Source: Bacillota bacterium
Lineage (GTDB): Bacteria; Bacillota; Clostridia; DSM-8532
Reading direction: 5' to 3'
Length of the DNA stretch: 64,000 nt
Assembly: GCA_023415205.1 (NCBI GenBank)
Contig: JAEZLR010000004.1
Location: forward strand, 1-64,000
Under the pieces are notes generated by a model. The model was not told where the DNA came from. It did not search any database and worked only from the letters and a program-made list of their open reading frames with translations. Position 1 is the first letter of the stretch. Each line of letters starts with the position of its first letter. Shown here piece after piece: positions 34,952 to 43,494 of the stretch. The translations under genes were made by a program, and so were the position numbers.

Positions 34952-37438
34952 ATGTCCCATCTTGAAGAGATCCATTACCCTTCGATGCTGGAGCGGATGG
35001 ACAAGGGCTTTATGATATGTCAGGCCCTTTATAGCCAAGAGGAAAAGGTTATAGATTATAAAATTGTTACCTTAAGCGATGGGATGGAAAAGTTTGTTTT
35101 GGGCTCCAAAAATGATCTCCTATCAAAAAGGCTTAAAGCCGACCATTGCATGCCGGAGCTTTCTCAGCCCCTGATGGATTTATTTTCAGAAGTTAATTTA
35201 AGTGGAAATGCTTCTCAAACCGTAATTTGCACCGGCCATTCAGCCAAGAGCATCCAGGCCTTTGCTTTCCAGATGCAGCCTCATGTTGTGGCCTGCTATC
35301 TTGAGTTTTGTGGAGAAAACAAGCCTTCAGGGCATCGCAACAAGGCTATGAACAGCTATGAAATATTCAACGCCATAGAGGATGCCTTATGGGTTAGGAA
35401 GAGAAATACCGTTGTTTTCGTCAATACCTCCTTTGAAAGGCTTTTCGGTGTTCCCAGGGAACAGATTCGTCAGGCTTGTGATATCTTGGCCTATGTTGAC
35501 GAAAGGGACTTTAAACAGGTATTGGATATACTGGAAAGCGACTGTAAACGCCATCAGGTCAACTATAGCCTTGAATTTCGAATCAGGCGTTCTGACGGTA
35601 TGACCCGGTGGGTCTGGATGAAAACCTTTCCCCTTGAGGTGGATGCACTCTCAAATAACCGTAAATCTGCCGTCTTTATGGATATCACTTCTAGAAAGCA
35701 TGCAGAGGAAGAGCTTTTACGCAGTAACAGGGAGATCATGGTCCTCAATGAGCTCTTTAAAAAGGCCTCTGAACATATCGATTTAAATGAGCTTATGAAC
35801 AGCATCCAAAGACTCATTATGGAGCATATGACCATTGAGATTATGGGTATACATCTCTATGATGAAAAGAATCAGAACCTGACCTTCCGCTATTGTCCCA
35901 ACATTCCGGATGTTTTATTAAAACAGGAGGGCTTTTGCTCCAAGGTTCAAGAGCTAATCAAGTGGGTTTATGAAACCAAAAACAGCTTTTTCATAACCGT
36001 CTCGGAGCTGCCTGACGACAGTATTAGGCAGCTTATTAAGGACCATGGCCTCCAATACATTAACTGCTTTCCCGTTCTATATAATGATACTTGTGTAGGG
36101 GCCTTGGTCCTAGGCAGCAGGGTGGATGATCTCACCTATAAGGAAAAAGACTTTATCATGGCCATATGTAGTCAGTTAGCCGTCCTGATCAACCATTCCA
36201 AGCTATACGACGAGCTCATGCAGGAGCTGGAGATGCGCCATAATGCCGAGAGGCAGAACAAACTGATCTTTAATACCTCTATTGATCTTATTGCCATCAT
36301 GGATGATAATATGAAGTTTCTCAGAATTGGGCCACAGTGGCAGAAATGCCTGGGTTGGAGTGAAAAGGAAGTGCTTTCAAAGAGCTTTTTTTCTCTGATT
36401 CATGTGGATGACAGGGATAATACCCTCGAATACATTGACACCTTGACTAATGAGAGAATGGCTATGGGAATTGAGCATCGCCTGATGTGCAAGGACGGAA
36501 CCTTCCGATGGATAGCCTGGAATGCCCAAATGGTTACTGAGAGCCGTAAAAACCTGATTATCATGATTGGCCGCGACATGACAAGAAATAAGGAGATGGA
36601 GGAGAAGAACCGTGATCTGGAGAGAGCCTACCATATGGAGGCTGTCAAAATGGAGTTCTTTGCCAACATTTCTCATGAGTTTAGAACACCCCTTAATATC
36701 ATCCTCTCCGCCCTTCAGCTTATTGAACACAGCCTCCAAAATAAAGGCAAGGCCGATTATGTGGATCGGGAAATCCGGCATTTAAAATCCATCAAGCAAA
36801 ATGCCTTTAGACTGTTGAGGCTTGTCAATAACCTCATCGACATCACCAAGCTGGATTCAGGCTATATGAGGCTGTATTCATCCAATCATGACATCGTCAA
36901 GGTAACACGAAGCATTACCGAATCAGTGGCACAATATATCGAAGGCAAGGGAATCAAGCTCATGTTTGAAACCAATGTCCCCAAGAAGATTATTGCCTGT
37001 GATGCCGATATGATTGAGCGGATTTTGCTGAATCTTTTGTCCAACGCTGTGAAGTATACCGAGAAGGATGGATTTATAGGGGTCTGTGTCAAGAGCACTG
37101 ACAATGTGGTGAGGATATCGGTTAAGGACTCCGGTGTAGGTATTTCAGAGAATATGTTGGATCTTATTTTCGAACGTTTTATTCAAATTGAAAAACCCCT
37201 TTCCAGAAGATGTGAGGGCAGCGGGATTGGCCTATCCCTTGCCAAAGCTCTTGTAGAGCTTCATCAGGGTAGAATATATGTAAACAGCACCGTTAACAAG
37301 GGGAGTGAGTTTACCTTTGAATTGCCTGCGGTGATCATGGACCAGGGAGCCTGCCTGCAAAATATGGAGCCCAGCCGCGAGGAACGTATCCATCGTATTA
37401 ACGTTGAGTTCTCCGATATTTATTCTCTTAATCTTTAA
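34952..37438 (+). CDS. Orphan sensor histidine kinase with PAS, GAF and PAS domains
   Basis: An 828-residue soluble kinase. Order: an N-terminal ligand-type region (1-125), PAS (about 130-255), GAF (about 265-420), a second PAS with PAC (430-550), HisKA with phosphorylated His575 in FFANISHEFRTPLN, and HATPase (N box LLNLLSNAVKY, G1 VKDSGVGI, G2 SGIGLSLAKALV). It has no transmembrane helix, so it senses an internal signal. No response regulator gene is adjacent. The ATG at 34952 follows GGGGG at 11 bases; a TTG at 34934 is possible. Confidence 0.9.
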   Translation: MSHLEEIHYPSMLERMDKGFMICQALYSQEEKVIDYKIVTLSDGMEKFVLGSKNDLLSKRLKADHCMPELSQPLMDLFSEVNLSGNASQTVICTGHSAKSIQAFAFQMQPHVVACYLEFCGENKPSGHRNKAMNSYEIFNAIEDALWVRKRNTVVFVNTSFERLFGVPREQIRQACDILAYVDERDFKQVLDILESDCKRHQVNYSLEFRIRRSDGMTRWVWMKTFPLEVDALSNNRKSAVFMDITSRKHAEEELLRSNREIMVLNELFKKASEHIDLNELMNSIQRLIMEHMTIEIMGIHLYDEKNQNLTFRYCPNIPDVLLKQEGFCSKVQELIKWVYETKNSFFITVSELPDDSIRQLIKDHGLQYINCFPVLYNDTCVGALVLGSRVDDLTYKEKDFIMAICSQLAVLINHSKLYDELMQELEMRHNAERQNKLIFNTSIDLIAIMDDNMKFLRIGPQWQKCLGWSEKEVLSKSFFSLIHVDDRDNTLEYIDTLTNERMAMGIEHRLMCKDGTFRWIAWNAQMVTESRKNLIIMIGRDMTRNKEMEEKNRDLERAYHMEAVKMEFFANISHEFRTPLNIILSALQLIEHSLQNKGKADYVDREIRHLKSIKQNAFRLLRLVNNLIDITKLDSGYMRLYSSNHDIVKVTRSITESVAQYIEGKGIKLMFETNVPKKIIACDADMIERILLNLLSNAVKYTEKDGFIGVCVKSTDNVVRISVKDSGVGISENMLDLIFERFIQIEKPLSRRCEGSGIGLSLAKALVELHQGRIYVNSTVNKGSEFTFELPAVIMDQGACLQNMEPSREERIHRINVEFSDIYSLNL

Positions 37439-37484
37439 TCTATAGCTTCGGAAAACCATCTAAACATGAGGAGGATCTTTAGAA

Positions 37485-40400
37485 ATGAATGGACTGCCAT
37501 CGCCCACAGCCTTAAAGTTCCGCTATCCTATGAGAACACACCAGAATATGATTTTAAAACGTTTTGATGAAGAGCTTAAGAGAAAAAAGGAGGGCGAAAT
37601 CCTTCGTTTCCATGTGGTGGCACCACCGGGGTCAGGTAAAACCATTATTGGCCTTGAGCTGGCTATCCGTCTTAAAAAACCGGCCCTTATTGTGTGTCCC
37701 AACACGGCTATTCAAGGCCAATGGGTCAAGAAGCTGGAGCTGTTCCTGCCCGAGGGTCAAGAAGCCAGTATTGATCATTTTATTACTTCCGACAAAGACA
37801 AGCCGCACTTTATCAATGTGCTTACCTATCAAATACTGAGTATTCCCGAGGACGCAGGTCAAACCCTCATTGAGTTGGCTGAGGGACTCTGGGCTGAAAC
37901 CTTGTGTGATCTTACAGGAACAGAGCTGGAGGAGGCCAAAGGGCGCATAGCAGCCATGAAAAGCGCCAATCCGTCAGTCTATAAAAAGGAGCTGGCCAAG
38001 TATGTCAAGTCCATACGAAACGGTAAGCTCTTCGAGCAGGAGGATAAGGAAACCGCCACTGCCGAGGAGGAAAACAAAAATGTGCATATGGCCTTGGATC
38101 TCTTACATAAAAATACCCGAGAGCTTCTTAAGAGGCTGAAAGACGCTGGAGTGAAAACCGTCATTTTTGATGAATGTCATCATTTACAGACCTATTGGGC
38201 GGTTATCATGAAGCATATTCTCCAATGGATGGAAATAGAAAATGTCATTGGCCTGACGGCCACACCTCCCATTGACGAAAAATCAGAGGTTCTGCAAAAT
38301 TATATGGGTCTGTTAGGGGATATTGACTTTCAGATACCGACTCCCGCTGTTGTTAAAGATGGAATGCTAGCTCCTTATCAGGATATGACCTATTTCTGTA
38401 TTCCCGAAGACAATGAAATGGACTATCTCAATCAGTGCCATTTGAAGTTTCATCAGCTCATTACAGGCTTTTCTTCACCACAGAGTGATTTCTGTCATTG
38501 GATTATTGACAGAATCCTCCACCGGAAGCTGGCCGATGGCACGCAAAGGGAATGGCGGAAGCTATTTGCTCAGCGTCCCGACTTTTGCTGTGCGGGGGTT
38601 AAGTATCTTAGAAAAGCAGAGATCAGGCTCCCCTCCGATATTACCTTGTCAAGCGGTATGTATGGGGATATGAGTGTTGAGGAATGGGCGCTGCTTATTG
38701 AGGACTATGCCCTGAACCGTTTGAAGCTCAGCGGGGAAGAGGAACACAAGCAACTTTATGATCAGATCAAGGACGCCCTGTATACATTGGGCTTTATTTT
38801 GACTGAGACAGGTATCAGGACGTATATCTCGCCTTTGGACAGGGTTCTTTCCTACAGTAAGAGCAAGCTCAAGGCTGTGAAGGATATTCTTCTCCATGAA
38901 ATGAAGGCCCTGGGGGAGCATCTGCGTGCTGCAGTTGTAACAGATTTTGAGTTCTCCAACGCATTGTCCCTGAAAAAGCTTGACAATGTGCTGGATGAGG
39001 AATGCGGCGGTGCCATCAGTGTCATTAAGGCGTTGGTCTCCGATGATGAACTGGATAAGCTCAACCCTATCATGGTGACGGGGAAAAGTCTCCTGTGTGA
39101 TAACGATATTGCTGAGGAGTATCTGAGATTATTCGGTGAGTGGGCCAAAGCCGGTGGTTTGGATATCAGGCTCAATATGAAGCCGGTTTTTGATGGGAAG
39201 CTTTTTGAGATTGAAGGCTACGGCAGTGATTGGAACACCAAATCCGCCATCCTTTTTACAACCTCCATGCTGGAAAGGGGCCTGACTCGCTGTATGGTAG
39301 GAACCCGTGGTCTTTTGGGAGAGGGCTGGGACAGTGTGAGCCTTAACACCCTCATTGACCTTTGCTGTGCTGCGACCTATGCCTCTGTCAATCAGCTTAG
39401 GGGGAGGAGTATACGCAAGGATGAAAAGAATCCTAAAAAACTCGCCAATAACTGGGATGTAGTTGCCTTTGCCGCGGATCTGGAGAAAGGTGATAACGAC
39501 TATAAGCGCTTGGTTAAAAAGCATCAGCAGTTCTATTCCATATGTGAGGACGGACGGATACAAAAGGGTGTGGGGCATATACATCCCCAATTGGCTTTTA
39601 AAGAAAGGCTCTCTTCAGAGGATATCAACCAGATCAATGAGCACATGTTTAAAAAGGCCACAGAGCGAAGCCTCAGGCATGATGCCTGGAAGGTAGGTGA
39701 GCGCTTCCACAATGCCGAACAAGGCTCGGTTGAGATTTCCTTGGATGAGGAGACCATTGCCAGTGATACCTCGGTAGCGGGTGATAAGGCCGACAGGCTA
39801 CAAATGAAGGCTTCTTGGCAGAAGTTTAAACGGGGTGCGGGGGTGCTGGGCCTATTGGCCACCCTGGTTGCCGGGGGACTGAGCCTTCCTATTGCCCTTG
39901 TTAGCGGCACCGTGTCGGCGTTGTTCCTCTATTCCTCGGCAAAGGGAGTGGGAAAGACAGCGGAGTACACCCGCAAAGAGGTACTTCAAATGCATAAGCT
40001 GGAATTTATCAAGCGGCTCTCCCTGGCCTTGCTTGATGCGCTTAAGGAGTGCGGGCTTATCACCCGGACCCTTATGGAACGGAATGTCTGTGTCACCTCC
40101 CAGGACGGAGCCAGTATCCGTGTATTCCTCGAAGGTACCCCGGAGGATTCCCAGCTTTTTTCAAGATGTCTGGATGAAATCATGAGTCCTCTGATAGATC
40201 AGCGCTATGCCATACCCCGTTATGCGGTCATGGCGGATCAAAAAGGGGGGTGGGCCACCATCAAGGCTGGCTTGGATTCAGATTCAGCGAAGATCGTGGC
40301 CTATCATCCGGTGCCGGATATCCTGGGCACCAACAAGGAAAAAGCAGAAATCTTCCAAAAGCAATGGAATCGTTATGTCAGCAGGGGAGATATTGTTTTT

Positions 40401-40493
40401 CTAAGGAGTGCCGAAGGGGAAAAAATACTGGAGCGGTATGCTATGAGTAATGATCTTGGCATCAGCAAGCATGTGGCCAATTTCTGGAGATAA
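37485..40493 (+). CDS. SF2 DEAD/DEAH-type helicase with a C-terminal hydrophobic segment
   Basis: A 1002-residue protein. The SF2 core has motif I APPGSGKT (46-53), motif II DECH (229-232), motif III LTATPP (257-262), motif V GTRGLLGEGWD (606-616) and motif VI QLRGRSIR (637-644), with a long insertion between the two RecA lobes (about 310-580). Residues 784-818 form an uninterrupted hydrophobic stretch with Gly and Ser (about one long or two short membrane passes). It is followed by a 180-residue soluble domain I do not recognise. Membrane attachment is inferred. It begins 46 bp after the kinase gene, behind its own AGGAGG. Confidence 0.85.
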   Translation: MNGLPSPTALKFRYPMRTHQNMILKRFDEELKRKKEGEILRFHVVAPPGSGKTIIGLELAIRLKKPALIVCPNTAIQGQWVKKLELFLPEGQEASIDHFITSDKDKPHFINVLTYQILSIPEDAGQTLIELAEGLWAETLCDLTGTELEEAKGRIAAMKSANPSVYKKELAKYVKSIRNGKLFEQEDKETATAEEENKNVHMALDLLHKNTRELLKRLKDAGVKTVIFDECHHLQTYWAVIMKHILQWMEIENVIGLTATPPIDEKSEVLQNYMGLLGDIDFQIPTPAVVKDGMLAPYQDMTYFCIPEDNEMDYLNQCHLKFHQLITGFSSPQSDFCHWIIDRILHRKLADGTQREWRKLFAQRPDFCCAGVKYLRKAEIRLPSDITLSSGMYGDMSVEEWALLIEDYALNRLKLSGEEEHKQLYDQIKDALYTLGFILTETGIRTYISPLDRVLSYSKSKLKAVKDILLHEMKALGEHLRAAVVTDFEFSNALSLKKLDNVLDEECGGAISVIKALVSDDELDKLNPIMVTGKSLLCDNDIAEEYLRLFGEWAKAGGLDIRLNMKPVFDGKLFEIEGYGSDWNTKSAILFTTSMLERGLTRCMVGTRGLLGEGWDSVSLNTLIDLCCAATYASVNQLRGRSIRKDEKNPKKLANNWDVVAFAADLEKGDNDYKRLVKKHQQFYSICEDGRIQKGVGHIHPQLAFKERLSSEDINQINEHMFKKATERSLRHDAWKVGERFHNAEQGSVEISLDEETIASDTSVAGDKADRLQMKASWQKFKRGAGVLGLLATLVAGGLSLPIALVSGTVSALFLYSSAKGVGKTAEYTRKEVLQMHKLEFIKRLSLALLDALKECGLITRTLMERNVCVTSQDGASIRVFLEGTPEDSQLFSRCLDEIMSPLIDQRYAIPRYAVMADQKGGWATIKAGLDSDSAKIVAYHPVPDILGTNKEKAEIFQKQWNRYVSRGDIVFLRSAEGEKILERYAMSNDLGISKHVANFWR

Positions 40494-40513
40494 ACGCCCC
40501 AAAATAGATTTTA

Positions 40514-40557
40514 TTGAAACAGTCAGGAATGAAGATTGCCTGGCTGTTTCTTTTTTT
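40514..40557 (+). terminator. Terminator after the helicase gene
   Basis: AAACAGTCAGG pairs with CCTGGCTGTTT with a loop of about 11 bases, followed by CTTTTTTT. It is a clear intrinsic terminator closing the kinase-helicase transcript. Confidence 0.88.
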
Positions 40558-40667
40558 CCCTAAGGCCGTCTAAAAGCTTTAAAGACCCATGGACACATTT
40601 GTGCAGCTTGACAGAATCCACCCATTTTTTAAGAAGAAGATTGTGGATTAAAATGCCGAATTGATCC

Positions 40668-40696
40668 TTGTCAAAAGGGGAGAGCTTGAATATAAT
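40668..40696 (+). promoter_or_regulatory. Promoter of the metal-resistance unit
   Basis: TTGTCA (40668-40673), a 17-bp spacer and a perfect TATAAT (40691-40696). The predicted start falls near 40703, inside the operator. Confidence 0.75.
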
Positions 40697-40701
40697 ATAT
40701 A

Positions 40702-40719
40702 TATGAACAATTATTCATA
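40702..40719 (+). promoter_or_regulatory. ArsR/SmtB-type operator
   Basis: TATGAACAATTATTCATA is an imperfect palindrome (TATGAA...TTCATA around ACAATTA) matching the 12-2-12 binding sites of SmtB/CadC/ZiaR type metal sensors. It overlaps the predicted transcription start, so bound apo-repressor would block the promoter until Zn or Cd binds. Site identity rests on similarity to published operators. Confidence 0.82.
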
Positions 40720-40810
40720 CGTTAATATGATGTGAGGCATTTGAGGACGAAAGCTGTGGCAGAGGTTATAAAAACCTCATTCCCAGTGGAAGAAGAAAGG
40801 TGGTTGTTTT

Positions 40811-41179
40811 GTGAATAAGGATAACAAACACTCAATAAGCTGTGGCCAGTTGATTATCCATGAGGAGATTGTTGAGCAGGTAAAAGGAAAAATGCCCGAT
40901 GAAGACAACCTATATGATCTTGCGGAGCTGTTTAAGGTTTTTGGTGATACAACACGGATTAAAATTATCTGGGCTCTGTTTGAATCGGAGATGTGTGTGT
41001 GCGATATAGCCTACCTTCTCGGTATGACCCAGTCGGCTATATCTCATCAGCTTCGGGTGCTGAAAACGGCAAGGCTTGTACGCTATCGGAAATCAGGCAA
41101 GACCGTATACTATTCCCTTAATGATGAACATGTACAAAAGATTTTTGATATGGGGATGCAGCATATATTGGAGAAATAA
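40811..41179 (+). CDS. ArsR/SmtB-family metal-sensing repressor (CadC/ZiaR-like)
   Basis: A 122-residue winged-helix repressor. The helix 3 segment ESEMCVCDIAYLLG has the CxC pair of the alpha-3 metal site, with Cys residues also near the N-terminus (ISCGQ), which in CadC-type sensors completes a Cys4 Cd/Pb/Zn site. The recognition region is MTQSAISHQLRVLKTARLV. A GTG start follows AAAGGTGG. The P-type ATPase starts 13 bp downstream, and the operator lies in front, so the classical metal-induced efflux circuit is complete. Confidence 0.93.
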   Translation: MNKDNKHSISCGQLIIHEEIVEQVKGKMPDEDNLYDLAELFKVFGDTTRIKIIWALFESEMCVCDIAYLLGMTQSAISHQLRVLKTARLVRYRKSGKTVYYSLNDEHVQKIFDMGMQHILEK

Positions 41180-41192
41180 ATGAGGTGAGGCT

Positions 41193-43322
41193 ATGATGAC
41201 CAAGAGAGATTATGCCCTGACAGGTATTGAGTGCGCCAACTGCGCAAATAAAATAGAAAATCATGTTCGGAAACTGGAGGGAGTTAAGCAGGCAAGCTTG
41301 AATTTTGCATTATCTAAGCTCTCTATTGAGGTCACTGACGGGACGGCTCTTCCTGGGCTTGAAGCTCAGATTCAAAGGGTGATGGACAGCATTGAGAAAG
41401 GATCAAAGCTTCACCTGCCCGTGGATACCCATTCTCATCACCATGAGCTAGGGGACCATCACGGGAAGGGGCATGAGGGTCTTTCCAAAGTCCGTCTGAC
41501 CACTTATATTCTAGGAGCCATTCTCTACTTTGCCGTCTTCTTCCTTGTATCCCATCCAGGTGTACGTTTAATTACTTTTGTTTTCGTCTATTTACTTTTT
41601 GGCTACAATGTCCTTCTTAAATCCTTTCAAAATATTATGAAGGGCCGGATTTTCGATGAAAACTTTCTGATGTCCATAGCTTCTTTGGGTGCCTTTGTCA
41701 TTGGTGAATATCCCGAGGCGGCGGCGGTGATGATGTTCTATCAAATTGGCGAACTCTTCCAGGATTACGCCCTAGATCATTCTAGAAAATCCATTAAGAG
41801 CCTGTTAAATATCAAGCCCGATTATGCCAATCTCAAGACCTTGGAGGGTTATACCCAGGTCAATCCCAAGCAGGTAAAAATGGGTGATCTTATTGTTATC
41901 CGGCCTGGGGAAAGGGTCCCTTTAGACGGAATCATCGAAGAAGGACAATCCACACTGGATACCTCTGCTCTTACAGGGGAATCCTTGCCTCTTGAGGTTG
42001 AAAAGGGCAAGGAGGTTCTTTCAGGAAGCATCAATCAGTCGGGTGTGCTTATCGTGAGGGTTACAAAAACCTTTGGAGATTCAACGGTTAACCGGATTCT
42101 TTCACTGGTTGAAAATGCTTCTCAGAAGAAAGCCATAACCGAGCGCTTTATTACACGATTTGCTGCCTGGTATACCCCTGTGGTGGTTGCCCTTGCCATT
42201 ATTCTAGCTATTGCTCCGCCCTTGATTCTTAAGCAGGGCTTTAAAGAATGGGTCTACAGAGCGCTTCTGTTTTTGGTGTTATCCTGTCCCTGTGCCCTGG
42301 TTATATCCATTCCCCTTGGCTTTTTCGGGGGGATAGGCGCAGCCTCCAAACGGGGTATACTGGTTAAGGGAGGGAACTATCTTGAAACGCTGGCCAAAGC
42401 GGGAATTGTTGTTTTTGACAAGACCGGCACCCTTACTAAGGGTTCCTTTGAAGTCACCCAGGTCTTTACGGTTCCCCCTTACACCAAGGAAGAGATTCTC
42501 TCTCTCATAGCCCATGGGGAGGCTTTTTCCTCCCATCCTCTGGCCTTATCCGCCATTAGGGCCTATGGCTCTGAGCCAGATAAAAACAGAGTTAGCGAAT
42601 ATCGCGAACACGCGGGGCTGGGTGTATCGGCTCGTGTTTCCGGAAGGTCGGTGCTCTGCGGAAACAGTAAGCTATTAAATCAGTTTGGTATTGCCATAGA
42701 CGAAAAGAATAAAACAGGTACTCGGATTCACCTGGCTGTAGAGGGGCAATACGCAGGCTCCATCGTGCTTGAGGATGCATTGAGAGAGGATGCCCCTAAG
42801 GCCGTTTCTTCGCTGAGGCAGGCCGGTGTCCGTGAGATTGTTCTGTTAACGGGAGATCAGAAGGATGTGGCCGAAAACGTAGCTCAAAGGCTGGATATTC
42901 AAAACGTCCATGCAGAGCTTCTGCCCTATGAGAAGGTGGAACGCCTTGAGGGCCTCCTGGAACGCAAGAAGCGCCATGAGACAGTGGTCTTTGTGGGGGA
43001 TGGCATTAATGACGCTCCGGTCATTGCCCGGGCTGATATTGGGGTGGCCATGGGTGGGGCAGGCTCCGATGCCGCAATTGAAGCCGCAGATATTGTTATG
43101 ATGACCGATGAACCCCACAAGCTGGCCGAAGCCATCAGGATTGCAAAAAAGACAAAAACCGTTGTATACCAGAATATTGCTTTGGCAGTCATTGTCAAGG
43201 TTTTGGTGCTGGCTTTGGGAGCCGGGGGGGTGGCAACCCTCTGGGAGGCAGTTTTTGCTGATGTGGGCGTGGCTCTTTTGGCTATATTCAATGCCATGAG
43301 GGTATCCAAAGCCAAAGGGTGA
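41193..43322 (+). CDS. Heavy-metal P1B-type ATPase (Zn/Cd/Pb, CadA/ZntA-like)
   Basis: A 709-residue efflux pump. It has an N-terminal HMA domain with C14-A-N-C17, a His-rich linker (HSHHHELGDHHGKGHEG near 80-95), six or more membrane helices, TGES at 261-264 (actuator), the CPC ion site at 365-367 and the phosphorylation motif DKTGT at 409-413, then GDGIND in the hinge. CPC plus the HMA CxxC points to Zn2+, Cd2+ or Pb2+ rather than Cu+. The HMA motif is GIECANC instead of the usual GMxCxxC. It is co-transcribed with the ArsR gene. Confidence 0.93.
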   Translation: MMTKRDYALTGIECANCANKIENHVRKLEGVKQASLNFALSKLSIEVTDGTALPGLEAQIQRVMDSIEKGSKLHLPVDTHSHHHELGDHHGKGHEGLSKVRLTTYILGAILYFAVFFLVSHPGVRLITFVFVYLLFGYNVLLKSFQNIMKGRIFDENFLMSIASLGAFVIGEYPEAAAVMMFYQIGELFQDYALDHSRKSIKSLLNIKPDYANLKTLEGYTQVNPKQVKMGDLIVIRPGERVPLDGIIEEGQSTLDTSALTGESLPLEVEKGKEVLSGSINQSGVLIVRVTKTFGDSTVNRILSLVENASQKKAITERFITRFAAWYTPVVVALAIILAIAPPLILKQGFKEWVYRALLFLVLSCPCALVISIPLGFFGGIGAASKRGILVKGGNYLETLAKAGIVVFDKTGTLTKGSFEVTQVFTVPPYTKEEILSLIAHGEAFSSHPLALSAIRAYGSEPDKNRVSEYREHAGLGVSARVSGRSVLCGNSKLLNQFGIAIDEKNKTGTRIHLAVEGQYAGSIVLEDALREDAPKAVSSLRQAGVREIVLLTGDQKDVAENVAQRLDIQNVHAELLPYEKVERLEGLLERKKRHETVVFVGDGINDAPVIARADIGVAMGGAGSDAAIEAADIVMMTDEPHKLAEAIRIAKKTKTVVYQNIALAVIVKVLVLALGAGGVATLWEAVFADVGVALLAIFNAMRVSKAKG

Positions 43323-43355
43323 TTCTATTATCGATGATTTCCCATAATTCAAACC

Positions 43356-43393
43356 AGGGGCTGGCCTAAGGAAATAGGGCCGGCCTCTCTTTT
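43356..43393 (+). terminator. Terminator after the P-type ATPase gene
   Basis: AGGGGCTGGCC pairs with GGCCGGCCTCT (one G-T pair and one mismatch) around an 11-base loop, followed by CTTTTGG. It separates the metal unit from recG. Confidence 0.7.
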
Positions 43394-43494
43394 GGTTTGT
43401 TGAACAGATGCCGAGTTTTCATACGTTATTATTAAGGATTTATGGTATAGTAAACAATATAAGTTTTAGTCGCCTATGGGGAGGGAGGTGTTCC

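Noticed and set aside
43408..43494. Longer N-terminus for RecG
   Set aside because: The GGGAGGTG before 43495 and the normal RecG beginning make the longer form unlikely.
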